This document shows, one piece after another, positions 11,452-24,429 of a stretch of 64,000 nt of DNA (its first letter is position 1; the number at the start of each line of letters is the position of its first letter). The stretch is from Amaranthus tricolor (Eukaryota; Streptophyta; Magnoliopsida; Caryophyllales; Amaranthaceae). The notes under the pieces were generated by a model, which was given only the letters and a program-made list of their open reading frames with translations, had not been told where the DNA came from and made no database searches. A program made the position numbers and the translations under genes. The DNA lies in NCBI RefSeq assembly GCF_026212465.1, contig NC_080056.1, positions 16,907,601-16,971,600 of the forward strand, in the 5' to 3' direction.

Positions 11452-13005
11452 TGGTGCCCAAGAAAGTTAAGAATTAATTCGCGGGATGCCCCAAATGATT
11501 GTGCCAAACTTTTGGAGAGAGAACTGCAAATGTTGAGGAAGAAGTAGGAGAGGAGATGGAAGAGACGGAGTAGAGTGGACCCTCACTATTGCACCTCATC
11601 AAACTAGCTCCCGTTCAAAGATCCTTCATAGAAAACCAAAAAGGATCAAATTCTATAAAAACCCAATTATCTTTGGTGAATTGTCTAACAAAAATAAGAT
11701 TTTTAATTATTTGGGGAGCATAAAGAATTTTCTTATGAATAAAGGGAGGTAAGGGTTTAGGGAGAAAGGAATCAACAACACCTGTAAATGGTATATGTTT
11801 TCCATTGCCATCCATAATACTGGAATTGAAATTGTGCCAATTAAATAAAGAGGGATTTATACCTGAGTTGTTCATCAAATGGGGCATAGTACCAGTATCC
11901 AAGTACCAATTAGGATCCGGGGATTGAACTTGAGGCTGTCCCGAGGGTCGTGGTCCAAGTATACCCTGCTGAGATGGGTTAGAAATAAAATGGCCCTGCG
12001 GAGATGAATTATATGAACCTTGAGATGGATGAGGACAAGGCGGAATTGATGGTTGTTGGGTCCAATTATTTAATGGTGCACCTGGCCGAGCCTAAAAAGA
12101 CTTGAAGTCGATCAACCAAGAAGGGGGACCATTATTTCTAGAGACCCATCCATAATTGCGTGAACCAGAAGAAGGAAAATGATGTCCTCTACCACGACCA
12201 TTGCCACCACGGCTACGGCATCATCCACGAGAAAAAGCATAACCAGATTGCCTACTCCCATTTGGTTGATAATTGGGGTAGACTTGAATTAATTTTATCT
12301 TCCAGAGTGGGTTGACTTTTGGTTACTAGAACGGAATTTCCTACGAAATTATTTCATTAGCTTCTCAACTGACTCGATCTAACTCAAGCATAGAAGATGC
12401 TTTATCAAAGGATGGAATTGGATCAGTTTGTTGAATAAGAGCAGCCACAACCTTATAATCTTTATGATTTAGACGACCCACAAGTTGTAAAACTAACCTC
12501 CCATTAGAAATTGGGTGACCAAGAACAGATAATTGCATCGAGATGGATTGAATAACTGGATAATATTCAGAAAATGAGGAAAACTGAGCTAGCTCAATGG
12601 ACCCAAACTAATTTTCAAGATGAACAATTCGAGTTTGAAAAATGAAACGCAGACGTATCCAAGCAGCCATGGCAGTAGCTTTCTCATCAAGAATTTTCAA
12701 CAATAAAGGAGTAGAGATGGTGCTATAAATCCATTGGAAAACGATCGCATCTAATTGTTCCCAAACATCATCAAGAATATTTGGTTTCGGAAACGATGAA
12801 TCAATATGATCCAAAACACGGTGAACCTTAGCGGTGTTGCGGAAGAGTGTTGCCCAAGGAGAGTACTCTACTTTGTCAATGTCAAGAACAAGAGGGATAA
12901 GATTTTTGACATTAGTTACAGTTAAAGCTGGATGTATAGAGGAAGAATAAGAAGACTGGGAGGTAAAAGTACCATGAGTATTGAAAGATGTAGGGGAATC
13001 TGTCA
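11452..13005 (-). pseudogene. Ty1/copia gag and protease, broken
   Basis: On the minus strand the gag starts near 13005 (MTDSPTSF...) and has the UBN2-type capsid pattern: NLIPLVLDIDKVEYSPWATLF, then DHIDSS and WEQLDAIVFQWI, to about 12610. A frame change leads to basic Arg/Gly-rich sequence (about 12190-12250), where the zinc-knuckle region would be, then a Gln/Pro-rich linker. The protease begins WYLDTGTMPHLMNNSG (about 11900; active-site DTG) and runs to LYAPQIIKNLIFVRQ, the usual GAG-pre-integrase lead-in. Stops near 12090 and 12230 disrupt it. It is continuous in element order with the integrase at 8862-10146 once the MULE is set aside. Confidence 0.85.
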
Positions 13006-13299
13006 TGCTTAATGTGAGGATGATATACGGTTTAATTAAACAATAGGGATATAATACTAGAATGAGAAGTTGTGAAGGGTTAGGAAAAAAAATAGGGATA
13101 GTGGCTATTGTGAGCATGGGAATGGTAAGATTAGAAGAGTATTAATGATAGGAATATGAAATGGTGATGATAAAGGTTTAGAGGAAGGAAATTGATGATT
13201 TCTGTGAGGAAAAAAATGGTAGGCGACACTAAGAAAATGGTGGTATAAGACACAACACTTAGGGTTTAGTAATAAGATAGGTTTAGAAATAGAGTACTA

Positions 13300-13313
13300 G
13301 GGCCTGATACCAT
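13300..13313 (-). other. Copia primer-binding site
   Basis: The minus strand reads TGGTATCAGGCCC directly after the LTR. This is close to the initiator-tRNA-Met primer site TGGTATCAGAGCC used by plant copia elements, and it fixes the 5' LTR edge. Confidence 0.75.
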
Positions 13314-13482
13314 ATAAGATTATAGTATTCTCCCTTGAGACTCTTATTAATCATAATAGTAGTATGTATAGAGAACCTTATTAGGGTTTCTTATTTTTCA
13401 ACGAGAGATTTATGGTAACAAAATATTTACACTATCAACTTATTTGGAACACACAATATTTACATATATTTTCCTAATACTA
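13314..13482 (-). repeat. 5' LTR (partial) of the minus-strand copia element
   Basis: The bases on the upstream side of the primer site form the end of a short LTR. It is interrupted at 13482 by the Helitron 5' end, so the LTR start may continue beyond 20186. The second LTR is not in the window. Confidence 0.55.
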
Positions 13483-15237
13483 TCTATTAAAAAGATTGGA
13501 AATTTCCATATGGCACTCCTTCGGGAGCTCTACCATTTGGAATGTTGAGATTTGCTAAATTTTAAATATTTGACAAGTTATATTTACACAATAAAATGCA
13601 ATAAAAATGTTGGAAGAGTAATTGAAAGGAGAATTAGACGAGAGACGATTAATAGAGGGAATTAATTCAGCTTCATGCCAGAAAGATCAACCACCAAGGC
13701 TATACATCTTTTGAGGAGACTAATGAAAAAGTATACAAAGCATAAGAAGGATTTACATATGGTGTTCATTGACCTTGAGAAAGCATACGATAGCATACTC
13801 CGAAGTGTCATTTAGGATAGCCTCAAGGATAGAAGTATTTCACAAAGGTACATTGAGGCAATAGAAACATGTATGACAGAGTATTGACTAACATTCATAC
13901 ACCGTTGGATATAACAAAGTCTTTCCCGATTAAAGTGAGACTGCATCAGGGATTAACACTAAGTCCTTTCATTTTTATGGTCATTATGGAGGAGATCTCT
14001 AAATTTATTTGAGAGACCGTACCATGTGGCATGCTTTTCGCTGACGATATCATTTTGGTCGCGGAAAACTAAGGAGGAGGCTAATAGTAAATTGGAAGTA
14101 CGGATGGCAACGGGTTGAATCTAGACTGGATCCAAATGCATCCGGATCCAGATCCGTTTTCAAGAGCAGGAGCCAGATTCGGACACTGATCCGCGAGTCT
14201 ATTTTTGCAAGACCCATATTCAGATCCGTGGATATTACGGATCCAGTACTGGATCCGGGTCCAAAACGGGTCTGATTTATTTTTCTATTTTTTTTCGTAT
14301 TTTTTGATCGTGTAGAGATTGCCATAAAGCCATATTCATTTACTAATGATAATACTATATATTATTTCACAATCAATCACCCAAAAAACTATTATACAAC
14401 TTAAAATTGTCTTGAAAACATTATAATTTCACTAGATATATTGATTGTGTGATTGCACTGTCGTTTGGAAATTAGGGATTAGCACTTTAGGAATCAGTGA
14501 TATACTATTATAAAATATGATGTATCACATTAAAAATTATAATACAAACTACAGTAGTAGTGTAGTACAGTGATTCAGCGATAGAGTAATAATCACATGG
14601 GTTTTTAAATAGCCCAAAGCCCCAAATCAATTTAGCCCAGTAGCAGTAAGTATATTTAATATATATAAAATTAGAAATGGGTACTCCATATCCACAGGAC
14701 CATGCCCGGGCATTTTTCTGAGCACTACTAGATAAAAGACTTGTTGCAACGGTTAAGGACCGTTGCTGTAGGCCTAAAAAGCGTTGCTAAAACCTTTTTG
14801 CGACGGTTAAGGACCGTCGCATTTACTGCCGTAGCCAAAAGTCTTTTGCAACGATTTCTTGCATCTATTGCAACGGTAGCAGTTGACTGTTGCCAAAGAT
14901 ACAATATTTTGGCAACAGTTTCTCTTGGTCGCACAATACCGTTACAAAAAGTCTTTAATGAAAAAGCTAAGCAAATGATAATTTTAATAATTGATAGCAT
15001 AAGATGTAATTAGAAATTTGATTACAAATATTATAGTTAAGAAATTTACACGATTAACTTGTTATATCAAAAACTAAGGATCAATTCTTCCATAACCTAG
15101 TGCAACCAAATATTCACCTATACATCATCATTTTCATCATCATTTTCCAACTAGTGCAACCAAAACCAAGTATCGAACAAATTAAACAAGTTCACAAAAT
15201 GTTTCCAAAAGCCACACAAAATTCTAAATATGTTCTT

Positions 15238-15462
15238 TTACGGCTCAATTTCATCATCATTCATCCAAAGCATAGATGTCGGAAACTCTTCACTTCCATC
15301 TTCTAATTCTTGAACCTCAAGCTCCGGCACCCATCGAAGGTCTTTCTCCTCTCGCAGGTATTTCAAATCCCGACGAGCAAATTTATGGTCTTTTGATTTT
15401 CCAGGAATGCCGAACAATGTCCCAATGATAACCAAGATATTAGACCTGAAATAGATAACCAA
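15238..15462 (-). CDS. Unrecognised C-terminal reading frame in the CACTA
   Basis: I do not recognise this gene. The frame is open for 74 codons and ends in a run of charged residues: [20 protein letters not shown], then [16 protein letters not shown] and a final NDDEIEP before the stop. Its character is protein-like, not random AT-rich. It lies directly downstream, on the same strand, of the GSK3-like exon. It could be the 3' exon of a chimeric CACTA transcript, the tail of the element's own lost gene, or a third captured host fragment. The methionine at 15462 comes from a duplicated segment (see 15422-15475) and is probably not a real start. Confidence 0.4.
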   Translation of the reverse strand: MVIYFRSNILVIIGTLFGIPGKSKDHKFARRDLKYLREEKDLRWVPELEVQELEDGSEEFPTSMLWMNDDEIEP

Positions 15463-15475
15463 TGATAACCAAGAT

Positions 15476-15563
15476 AGTAGAAAAGAAACAATGCTTGAGG
15501 GAGATCACATTGGGATGATCAAGTAAACGCATCAATTGTAACTCTCGATATATTTTATATACT
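15476..15563 (-). pseudogene. GSK3/SHAGGY-like kinase exon fragment
   Basis: The minus strand encodes [13 protein letters not shown] followed by [11 protein letters not shown] with no stop. This is the block after the catalytic-lysine lobe of plant GSK3/SHAGGY-like kinases (signalling kinases, for example in brassinosteroid response). The block includes the conserved RELQ...DHPN segment with the helix-C glutamate. An acceptor-like ...TATTAG lies just upstream of VYKIYRELQ at 15563. The rest of the kinase is absent, so there is no catalytic loop or DFG motif and no kinase activity. It lies about 600 bases downstream of the TAF10 piece in the same direction, inside the CACTA. The family call is firm; the exon edges are approximate. 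Confidence 0.8.
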
Positions 15564-16177
15564 CTAATAGAAATTTCCATCTTTAACATACTCTATCTAA
15601 GAACACACCATATTTATTCAAGGAAATATCATTACACAAGAACAAAGACAACTCAAACGATGAAAACAAACTTGATAAATTAGTAAAGAATCTGAGAATA
15701 ATGACCTAAAGAAGCAAACAACATTATATCAGGATGTAACAACTAATAAATAAATCAACTCATTAATAACAGTAGCAATAAGCAACTGTAGGTTTTTTCA
15801 TTGCATTCCGAAGATCCAAAGGTATTGAAGACTAGTAGACAGGCTATTTCGAAAAGGGCAGAACAAAACGAAAAAGCACTCAGGCCACAGCCTTCTTCAT
15901 ACAACAGTAACCTCCAATAAAATTATACAGCACCAATAACCCCTGATTTAAATACCTCCAATAAAATTATATGGCAAAAATAATCCCGGTTTTAATAACT
16001 GCAAAGGAGAATTTCACAAGCAGTATACAGAAATGTTACTCATACAACTCAACTCACATTATTCAAAGACTTCATTCAACATGCACAATATTTGGATTCC
16101 ACCACACAAATTAGCTACACTAATTAAGTTATAATTTAAAAGATATCAAAGCAAGATGAAAAGAGCAAGAAACATAC

Positions 16178-17119
16178 TGCAGAGAATCTGTGGCAACCTC
16201 TGTTATAAACTTTTGAGTAGCAACAGCAACAAGTCTAATCCTGGAAAAAGGTCAGAACTCAGCAATTCATACAGAAACAACAAGGGAAAAAATTTGATTT
16301 ACTTGTAGTCGTTCAATCAATATAACTGCTATAACTGGGCAGTTTACCCTTCAAATCTTAACAAAACTCATGGAGATGGGGTTTTTATGCTATATATACA
16401 GCACCACTGAGGGTGCACTGTTGGTTGTGCATTAAGCTAAATATTGACTGACGCCAAGCCCTATGAAATTCTAAACAAAACTATAATTGAACAGAATTTC
16501 AAGATTGCTATGATATAAGTCAATCCAACATGTCCATTTAAAGCGTCAATTTGACATTATCAATACACTATCCTATTTCCTATGCCAATTCGCATCAACA
16601 AATAAGTTTACCTCTTCTAAAGCGTGAAAAGTGATCTTCATGAATTATTTCTAGCTTAACAATATGCCTTTCAAAATAAGCATAAACCAAACCAAACAGA
16701 TTTACTTTCAAACGTCAACCTTTTACTAACCTTAATAGTGAAGCGCACACTGTTCATACATTAAAAAAGTTTAAAACAATACTCATCTCATCTCAAAGTG
16801 ACAACTAATTTAGCATTTTGTAAGAAAACAACATGAAAAAGAATACCTACAATCGAACATCGGGACATTGAAAACCGCTTTTAGCGAGATAATGCTCCAC
16901 CAATTCGTCAGGAACCTAAAAATAAAATTGCAACAATCTCATGAAAAAATTGAGCGAAAATAATTGAAAAGCAAAGAATTGACGAACAAAAAAGGATACT
17001 AAGTAGAACAAAGCAATTACGATGGGAGTAAAGTCCATCAAGGAAGCAAGAAAGTCGGAAAGGGCAGCATCATCGTCGTGTCTGCCATCGCTGGTCTGCG
17101 GAGCTTAGCCTTGATTCAT
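16178..17119 (-). pseudogene. TAF10-like: TAF10-like gene fragment, three exons with introns
   Basis: TAF10 is a histone-fold subunit of TFIID and SAGA, which help RNA polymerase II initiate. Exon 1 (17119-17021) starts with ATG and ends LSDFLASLMDFTPI. Exon 2 (16915-16851) reads VPDELVEHYLAKSGFQCPDV. Exon 3 (16240-16178) reads RLVAVATQKFITEVATDSLQ. Each junction has GT/AG borders in matching phase (exon 2 ends CGATT, exon 3 starts G). These are the signature first two-thirds of plant TAF10; the downstream conserved part (KDLxLTMEDLSKAL region) is missing. Codon 5 of exon 1 is TAA, so the native start would give a four-residue peptide. Retained introns mean it was copied as DNA, not from mRNA. 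The whole fragment lies between the CACTA ends, so it was captured by the element. Confidence 0.88.
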
Positions 17120-17329
17120 CTTCTCTCGCGCCTTTTACCGAAGGCTTTTCAATTGCGGAGGAAGATGAAAATTTGAGAAAAATATCAGATGCAGGGATTA
17201 CAACTATACAAGCGAGAGAAACGGGATTGAGTACAAAATACAACTCCCTCGCATTCTTGGGTCTGTTGGAGTTTTCACCTTAGAACTCGAATATAGAACA
17301 CTTGGTCTTGGACGAGACAGCCTAGGTTG

Positions 17330-17466
17330 CACTAAGTACCAAATAAACAACATGAGTATTTAACAACATATTTCCACAAAGGATAATAACCGAAATCACC
17401 CTCTTCATTTGTAGCATCACCACATACATTGCACGAATCATAGCCACTAGCCCCACTACTAGACAT
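17330..17466 (-). CDS. Possible N-terminal exon of the CACTA transcript
   Basis: The frame starts MSSSGASGYDSCNVCG at 17466 and continues ...FGYYPLWKYV before a stop at about 17332. It contains one CxxC pair and a 'PLWKYV' string reminiscent of BED-type zinc-finger starts, but no complete finger. It lies between the GC-rich leader (18120-18260) and the TAF10 exons, so it could be the first coding exon of a chimeric minus-strand transcript. Function unknown. Confidence 0.35.
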
Positions 17467-19807
17467 GATTGAACTCTTCAAATTCAAACAACCACAATTA
17501 AAGATTTAAAAATCAAGATTAACAAATAACACGTTAACAATTTAACATTAACAAATAACATTAACAAACACATTAAAAAAATAAATTCAACCGTTTTTGA
17601 ATTGAAATCAAATATTGAATACAGACCTAAATTCCATATTTCATAATATTGAATACACAGATTTCATAATCAGCAAGTACAACCTCTTAGATCAAAATCA
17701 TAATGTTGAATACAGTCTATAGTGAATTGAATTGAATACAACCTCCATCACAGCAAGTACAACCTAAATTCCAGATTTACAATCCGTTTCAAATTTGTTC
17801 AGTTTCATATTTCTTGAATTGAAATCCAATATATTGAATGCGTTTTCTTAATTTGTTTAGTTTCAAATTCAACCGTTTTGTTTGTTCATAATAAGACATG
17901 GATGTTGAATACATTCACAGTGCAGCAGCCAGCAAACCACAATCAAAAAGAACCCACAATCAAGATTTAAAAATAAATGTTAAAACAACAACTCAACAAG
18001 ATTAAGAATTTAAGATTAACACTAAGATTAAAGATTAGAACAAGATTAATATTAGGATTTAGGATAAAGAGTGAAAATACCTGAAACAAAATCAAAAATT
18101 TCGATTTTTAAGGATTATTTGATTGGATTCGAACAACCCAGTGACCCACACCCCTCAGGGAAGCACCGAAGCAGCAGCCAGCAGCCGTCGAGTGTTTGTC
18201 TGTAATGGAGGAGCAGCCGTCGGTGGCGGTGGCGTGGTGGAGGAGCAGCCGTAGAATTTTTAGGGTTAGAGGAGTGAGATGAGAGCAAGAGAGGGAATTG
18301 AGATTTGAGAGGGAAATGGAATCGATTAGAGTGCGTGAGTAGTGAGTACTAGTAGTCTAGTACTGACTCTAATTTCAGCTTTTCACTTTTCAATTTTTTT
18401 TTTTTAATAAAAAAAGTCTTTTACAATGGGTATAAGATAACCGTTGCCTTTTCTAATCTTTTGCAACGGTTTACTTGAACCCGTTGCCTTTTCTTAACTA
18501 TTGCAACGGTTTTATTGTACCCGTTGCTAAAGCTGTTGCTATAAAATAAACCGTTGCCAAAGGGTGTTGCCTATGCTCTTTTATCTAGTAGTGGAGCTTC
18601 GAATTCGAACCCGTGAAATTTAAACGAATCTGGATCTGACCCGGATCCGACAGGACCAATTTTATGGGACCCAGATCCATGAAAATGGATACGGATCTAC
18701 GAATCCGAGTCGGGTCCAATACCCATTGCCATCCCTAATTGAAAGATTGGAGGGCAGTCTTAGAGGATAGAGGGTTGCACATAAGCCGTACGAAGACAGA
18801 AAATTTTCGATGCGACTTCAGTGGGAATCGGTAGGTGAGCCAGAGGTGACCATAGGGGTATAAATTGTTGCATATATGTCAAAGTTCAAATATTTGGAAT
18901 CAGTAATTCAGATTAATAGGGAGATTGATGGAGATGTTACTCATCGTATACAAGCAGTTTGGTTTAAGTGGCGAGCAGCAATCGGTGTGCTTTGTGATAT
19001 AAAGTTTCAAAAGGTAAATTCTACCGCGTTGTAATTAGGCCGACTTTGTTGTATACGACAGAATGCTGGCCCGTAAAGAAGGTTTTCGAACAGAGGATGG
19101 AATTTACAGAAATATGAACGTTGAGATAGATGTGTGGTCACAAAATGATGGATGGGATTGGAAACCAAGAGTTTAGGGAAAATTATGGGTTGTACCGCTC
19201 TCTGCAAAGATGCATGAGAACGGTTGAGATGGTTTGGGCATGTGCAGTGAAAGTCTTAAGACATCCCAATGACCCAATGAGGTCGTAGGCATCATAGTGG
19301 AAGGTAAGAGAACTAGAGGAAGCCCAAGGAGAACGTGAGAAAAAAAAATTAAAAGTGACTTGCATGAACTACACTTCTCTAAGGACATGACCAAAGATAG
19401 GGTTAGTTGGTGGTGCCGTATTCACATCATAGATTAATTAATGACTATGTCCAATGTACCCGTCGTTGTTATAGTTCCTTGCCTTTTCCATATTGCTCTT
19501 TTACTCGTTTTTATCTTACTACCTTTTTTACTTTTAACTTTTACCTTTATTTTTATTTATTTTTATGTATTTTATTTTAATTTTTTAATTATTGTAAAGG
19601 ATATATGAGTGTTTTAAGTTGCAGGCTTTAAGGTAGTTGGAAGCTTCACTCTTATTGCAAATATTTCTTGAGCCGAGGGACTCTTCGACCACACTCTCTT
19701 TTCTGGGTATGAGTTGTTGACTTTTTTCCATCCGCAGATCCTGATCATAGTTTTTCTATGAATGGGAAACATTGGGTATGATGATGATGATTATATTTAC
19801 ACAATAA

Positions 19808-20157
19808 TGTTAACTTATACCAATTAAAGTAAAATATAAAAGAAAAGCAAAATATTTAATTAACTACGCTTAATTTTAATGGAGCAAATTACATAACAAA
19901 AAGATATAAACACATGTATTTATATACGAAAAGATAATTAAATAATTTTATTGTAATGAATATATTTATCCAATTTAGTTTCCTATTTACTGTAATTTTT
20001 TTTTAAGAAAATCAAAACTGATTTTATCTCATATAAATCGGTATTGTTTATACAAATGTGAATTTTTAATATCTTTACTTTTAAAATTTATCACAATAAC
20101 ATTGTTATCATTATCTATTATTGCATTTTATTCATATATATTTACACAATTACACAT
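19808..20157. other. AT-rich Helitron interior, no gene
   Basis: Continuation of the small Helitron downstream of the LINE insertion. No reading frame or recognisable motif. Confidence 0.6.
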
Positions 20158-20257
20158 TCGTGCATCGCACGGGCTTATAAACTAGTTAATTAATTAATAA
20201 ACTAGTGGTTAAAGCAAAACAATCTATTGATATATTTTGGTTTTCTTTTGTTTAGAA

Positions 20258-20286
20258 CTAGATAATGCTTGTGTGATACACGACTC
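20258..20286 (-). mobile_element. Degenerate Helitron 3' terminus on the minus strand
   Basis: Read on the minus strand, a CGTGT-atc-ACACA(A)G hairpin is followed by CTAG ending at 20258 and then T (20257 is A). This is the same plan as the termini at 7352 and 20185, with stem mismatches. The element would extend to higher coordinates; its 5' end was not found. A weaker look-alike (ttagataatccccatgtgatgcat) lies near 20636. Confidence 0.5.
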
Positions 20287-22893
<2,607 letters not shown>

Positions 22894-23797
22894 CTGTAAA
22901 AACGGGTTAAAAGGTCGGAAACAGGTCGGTCAAAAACAGGTTCGGTAAAAAACGGTCGATCAAAAGCAGGTCGTATAAGTCTTTCGGTACCGGTCGGTAT
23001 CGGTCGGTTTATTCGGTATCCGGTCGAATCCGGTTTTTTTCTGGTTGCGAGTGTCGATCGGTATGGGTCCGGTATTTATCGGTCCGGTCATTACCGGAAA
23101 CAGGTCACATTCGGTCGGTCAAAAACGGTTTTTTGCAGGTCGTAATCGGTATAGAGATCATAACCGGGTGGTCAAAATCGGTAATCGGTCGGTCACAATC
23201 GGTATGCGGGTCAGAAACGGTCGGTCACAATCGGTCGGTTTTGGTCGGTATCGGTTCAGTTCAATTTAGTTGAACCGGGATTTAGTTCTGTTCAGTTCAG
23301 TTTTGGTTGGTATCGGTTCGGTTCAATTCAGTTAAACCGATATTCCGGTTAATTCGGTTGATATCGGTTCAGTTCAATTCATTTAAACCATGATTTAATT
23401 CAGTTCAATTATGTTCCAATTATTCTGTTCCAATTTGGTAAAAAATCGCATCGTGTTGCCTCATAATGTCATTGATCATGCGTTTATCCATGATGGGAAT
23501 GATATATAGAAGTTGGAACCTCACATCAAGTTTTATAGATGTCGTTAGGTTATGAGTTTTATGACATCAAATTCAACTAATCAACTCCGTCTAAGTTAAT
23601 TAATAGATCATAACATGTTAATTGATCGACTTCATCTAATATCAATTAGACAATTACAATTTACAACAATAATATGTTATTAATGCCACAATGTAAGTTT
23701 GTTAGATTGTCTTAATAATATATCTTCATCACTGATTGAATTGACCTTCGTTTGTCCATGGGGTGTGTTATTTTCAACTAATGTGATCGGTCATAAT

Positions 23798-23882
23798 TAG
23801 AGGTGTTCATTCGGTTGATCGGGTCGGTTTCGGACGGGTGTTATTCGGTTCGGTTGTATTTCGGATCGGTTATTTTTCGGCT
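23798..23882 (+). mobile_element. Truncated end of a hAT-A family element
   Basis: TAGAGGTGTTCATTCGGTTG and the following 65 bases match the left end of the element at 27250 and the reversed ends of 42165-43127 and 45088-49812. The match stops near 23882, and the other end is missing. Confidence 0.7.
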
Positions 23883-24429
23883 ATCATTGACTTATAGAGT
23901 TATAGTTATAGACTTATAGACTATCATTGACATTTGACTGTTAACTCAATGTTATTACTTATTACTATTAGTTATTAGTTATTATTGATCTTGAATACTC
24001 TAAACTCTAAAGTAATTTATAGGCTATTATTAATAATCGATCGTAATTCAAAGTTCACTTATCATAATTCGATCTATTATAGATTATAGTAAATGAAACT
24101 AGTGTAGTACTCCACCTTTTTTTTTACTTTGAATTAAATAGCCTAAATTATGTAATTTGACCAAATTCAATAATAAAAATATTTAATATTTGATATAAAA
24201 TATTTATATTACTCAAATAAATTATTTTAGATATAATCATATAATTGTCCAATTTGATGATAAAATGTTATTGGTTATATTGATAGCACACGGATAACGG
24301 GTTTAAGCCGTTGGATTTATAATGGTAATATCATATCAGTGGTCAAGATTGTGCCACGTCGCCGGATGAAAAAGGGATTTGATGTATTTTCGTCATCCTG
24401 AAAGTGAATCTGATACAATACCTTATTTC

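Larger units (their letters stand above)
14723..18593. mobile_element. CACTA element carrying captured host gene pieces
   Basis: The perfect terminal inverted repeats start CACTACTAGATAAAAG at 14723 and end CTTTTATCTAGTAGTG at 18593. The TSD is GAG (14720-14722, 18594-18596); a 3-base TSD is diagnostic for CACTA. Subterminal repeats of TTGCAACGGTT type occupy 14743-14940 and 18420-18575. The 3.4-kb interior has no recognisable transposase. On the minus strand it holds an unassigned N-terminal exon (17330-17466), three TAF10 exons (16178-17119), one GSK3-like exon (15476-15563) and an unassigned C-terminal frame (15238-15462). GC-rich sequence at 18120-18260 could be the 5' leader of a minus-strand transcript. 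It is the youngest insertion of the nest. Confidence 0.93.
14099..18737. mobile_element. hAT-type element inserted in the LINE
   Basis: The termini are TACGGATGGCAACGGGT (left) and the complement of TAGGGATGGCAATGGGT (right). The flanking 8-base TSD is ATTGGAAG / ATTGAAAG (14091-14098 and 18738-18745, one mismatch). Subterminal regions are dense in GGATCC/GATCCG motifs in both orientations. Eight-base TSDs with short TIRs and such subterminal repeats fit hAT. Without the CACTA insertion it is about 770 bases and has no transposase, so it is a non-autonomous derivative. Confidence 0.9.
13595..19790 (+). mobile_element. RTE-type LINE, 5'-truncated and split by a hAT
   Basis: A 17-base perfect TSD, TTATATTTACACAATAA, flanks it at 13578-13594 and 19791-19807. 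The first part (13670-14098) has RTE reverse transcriptase motifs: [30 protein letters not shown], then the LFADD-like block near 14030-14060 (CFSLTISF in the shifted frame). The second part (18738-19430) continues with the SVIQ...GDVTHRIQA region, LLYxTECWPVKK, and the C-terminal LRWFGHV block. The 3' end carries 'cttgagccgagg' and closes with a short (GAT)n tail, as in plant RTE elements. Many stops and frame changes show it is dead. Without the hAT it is about 1.55 kb, so most of the RTE 5' half, including the endonuclease, was never inserted. Confidence 0.9.
13483..20185 (+). mobile_element. Helitron (non-autonomous), host of nested insertions
   Basis: The proposed 5' end TCTATTAAAAAGATTGG at 13483 follows an A. 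The 3' end is the hairpin CGTGC-atc-GCACG (20158-20170) followed by CTAG at 20182-20185 and then T. This fits Helitron insertion between A and T with no TSD. The 3' structure is nearly the same as at 7326-7352. Without the LINE insertion (13595-19807, counting one TSD copy) the element is only about 490 bases. The 3' end is convincing; the 5' end is a best guess from the TC plus CTATTAAAA pattern. Confidence 0.65.
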
